Shown here piece after piece: positions 63,801 through 64,000 of a DNA stretch of 64,000 bases. Within the stretch, counting starts at the first letter, position 1, and each line of letters begins with the position of its first letter. Source of the stretch: Cypionkella sinensis (GTDB lineage: Bacteria > Pseudomonadota > Alphaproteobacteria > Rhodobacterales > Rhodobacteraceae); the NCBI RefSeq assembly GCF_042646385.1, contig NZ_JBHRTO010000001.1, positions 682,001 through 746,000 on the forward strand, written 5' to 3'. A program made the translations under genes and the position numbers. The notes under the pieces are model-generated. The model was not told where the DNA came from, did not search any database, and saw only the letters and a list, made by a program, of their open reading frames with translations.

Positions 63801-64000
63801 GCGCGGCTGGGTGCCATTCCAAGCCTCTGTTCCGGTTTATCCGCTGTTTCTCGATCTGCCGCTACTGAAAGGCACCGAGGTGGAATACGCCCCGCATGTC
63901 TGCGTCGCAGCCGCACCCTGGCCCGGCGATGTTGCTGTGTGGAGTTCGATTTCGGACGACAGTTACAGCCTGAACACGACGCTGACCCAGCCTGCCATCA
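60868..64000 (+). CDS. GTA g15, tail fibre/megatron protein with glycoside hydrolase TIM-barrel domain (3' end beyond window)
   Basis: The frame is open for 1044 codons from the ATG at 60868, which has CAGGAGG upstream. The N-terminus has a Gly/Ala-rich hydrophobic stretch (GASLGAGFGGTVLGLSGAVIGRAIG), then the conserved phage-tail segment. Residues about 430-760 are a TIM-barrel glycoside hydrolase-like domain (FCVGTELRSLTQIRG, ITYAADWSEYFGYH, DFIGIDNYMPLSDWRDG, KPIRFTEFGCAAVDKGSNQPN); the rest is the phage tail lysozyme-like and fibre-binding part. RcGTA gp15 is the large tip protein that contacts the recipient. No internal stops are seen. Confidence 0.95.
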   Translation, partial: MATILLSAVGASLGAGFGGTVLGLSGAVIGRAIGATVGRVIDQKLLGAGSEAVDVGRVDRFRVMGASEGAAIPRIWGRVRVSGQVIWASRFQENVTHSGGGKGTPRPSSNSFSYSVSLAVALCEGEITRIGRIWADGNEIAPESLNLRIYMGDEAQLPDPKIEAVEGAGNAPSYRGTAYVVIENLDLSQFGNRVPQFSFEVVRAAQSAASAPHAGLSKIIPGVCLIPGTGEYALATTPVHYTYGRGSNRSANVNSATGKTDFAASLEQLSEELPTATGASLVVSWFGNDLRCGACQVQPKVEQKQYDGQPMAWKVSGLARAAAAELPKLDGTTVYGGTPADQSVVEAVEAMNAAGKAITFYPFILMDQLPDNSLPDPWSDAASQPVLPWRGRITLNRAPGQSGTTDRTAAAAAEVASFFGTAAPAHFAISGQNVSYSGPAEWSYRRFILHYAHLCKAAGGVAAFCVGTELRSLTQIRGAGDTFPTVTALRQLAAEVKAILGPTTQITYAADWSEYFGYHSDNNVYFHLDPLWADPAIDFIGIDNYMPLSDWRDGDSHLDAAWGDIHNVNYLKSNIAGGEGFSWYYASPADRAAQIRTAITDGAYGEPWIYRHKDLRSWWSSSHHERIAGLRNATPTAWVAGSKPIRFTEFGCAAVDKGSNQPNVFLDPKSSESALPQFSNGLRDDLLQLSYYQAMHSFWNDPQNNPAAFLYTGKMVDFANSLAWAWDARPFPTFPGNKTLWSDAPNYDKGHWLNGRASNESLAGVIADICDLAGMLDVDLSQARGIVRGYVISDVASARAALQPLTLAFPTDVVEREGTLRFQARTARAPQVLSPETFAISGDIDGSIERSRAADIETPEHIRLTFSEAETDFTVSTASAAFPDRSGDVVSQSELPLTLTAAEATTIAERWMAETRVSRDSARFALPKSQLAIGVGDTVSIAGALYRIDRAELSELQSIEAVRIDPNVYEPAEVSVPSRGWVPFQASVPVYPLFLDLPLLKGTEVEYAPHVCVAAAPWPGDVAVWSSISDDSYSLNTTLTQPAI

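Larger units (their letters stand above)
50780..64000 (+). mobile_element. Gene transfer agent (RcGTA-type) structural gene cluster, cut by window edge
   Basis: Sixteen consecutive plus-strand genes in the order known from Rhodobacter capsulatus GTA: g1 small terminase, g2 large terminase, g3 portal, g3.5, g4 protease, g5 capsid, g6 to g8 head-tail connectors, g9 tail, g10, g10.1, g11 tape measure, g12, g13, g14 peptidase and g15. Most neighbours overlap by 4 bases. There is no integrase, repressor, replication or lysis gene. A GTA packages random host DNA. All complete genes are open except g2. Confidence 0.95.

Noticed and set aside
50780..64000. An inducible prophage
   Set aside because: There is no integrase, repressor, replication, excision, lysis or attachment site, and the gene order is that of a gene transfer agent, not of a complete phage.

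Overview
This 64 kb window is chromosomal DNA of high GC content from an alphaproteobacterium of the Rhodobacteraceae/Paracoccaceae (Rhodobacterales). The assignment rests on gene order and gene content: serS, yajC-secD-secF, a Mth938-like gene, ccmABCDG and acnA in one stretch; glnB-glnA; fabD-fabG-acpP-fabF-mltG; the DMSP lyase dddP; and a gene transfer agent (GTA) structural cluster in RcGTA order (g1 to g15). The genus cannot be fixed from the sequence alone.

Layout. 1-16.9 kb: seryl-tRNA synthetase (cut by the window edge), a membrane acyltransferase, a tautomerase, the Sec accessory operon, an aldo/keto reductase, the cytochrome c maturation operon, aconitase, a DUF1223 protein, and a lauroyl-type acyltransferase with a DMT exporter. 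16.9-25.7 kb: an orphan FliG-like protein, purB, a triple Fe-S CDGSH protein, dddP divergent from a heme N-demethylase-like (DUF3445) gene, and glnA/glnB. 25.9-35.3 kb: nnrDE, a Hint protein, tRNA-Leu(UAG), trigger factor, a PD-(D/E)XK-like hypothetical, a second DMT exporter, an RTX calcium-binding protein, the rpsF-rpsR-rplI operon and a PACE exporter. 35.4-45.6 kb: the fatty-acid synthesis cluster, with a tetR-adaptor-RND efflux operon lying in antisense between acpP and fabF. 45.7-50.1 kb: accessory genes (an AT-rich acyltransferase, a flavin reductase with a divergent GntR regulator, and a PAAR-M91 metallopeptidase effector with a probable secreted immunity protein). 50.6-64 kb: the GTA cluster, running off the end inside g15.

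The most notable features are in the last 15 kb. The GTA large terminase gene is interrupted twice: a TAG codon where a Trp is expected just before Walker A, and a -1 shift between the ATPase and nuclease halves that falls on an A-AAC-CCG slippery-type heptamer and next to a TGATG stop/start overlap. All other complete GTA frames are open. A near-consensus sigma-70 promoter 5' of g1 is followed within about 27 bases by an intrinsic-terminator hairpin with a U6 tract, so transcripts would either stop at about 55 nt or read through into the GTA genes. Directly upstream sits the PAAR-M91/immunity pair. Elsewhere, two copies of a palindromic intergenic repeat, a perfect 16-bp TetR-type operator and a tightly packed hairpin array upstream of rpsF deserve a look.
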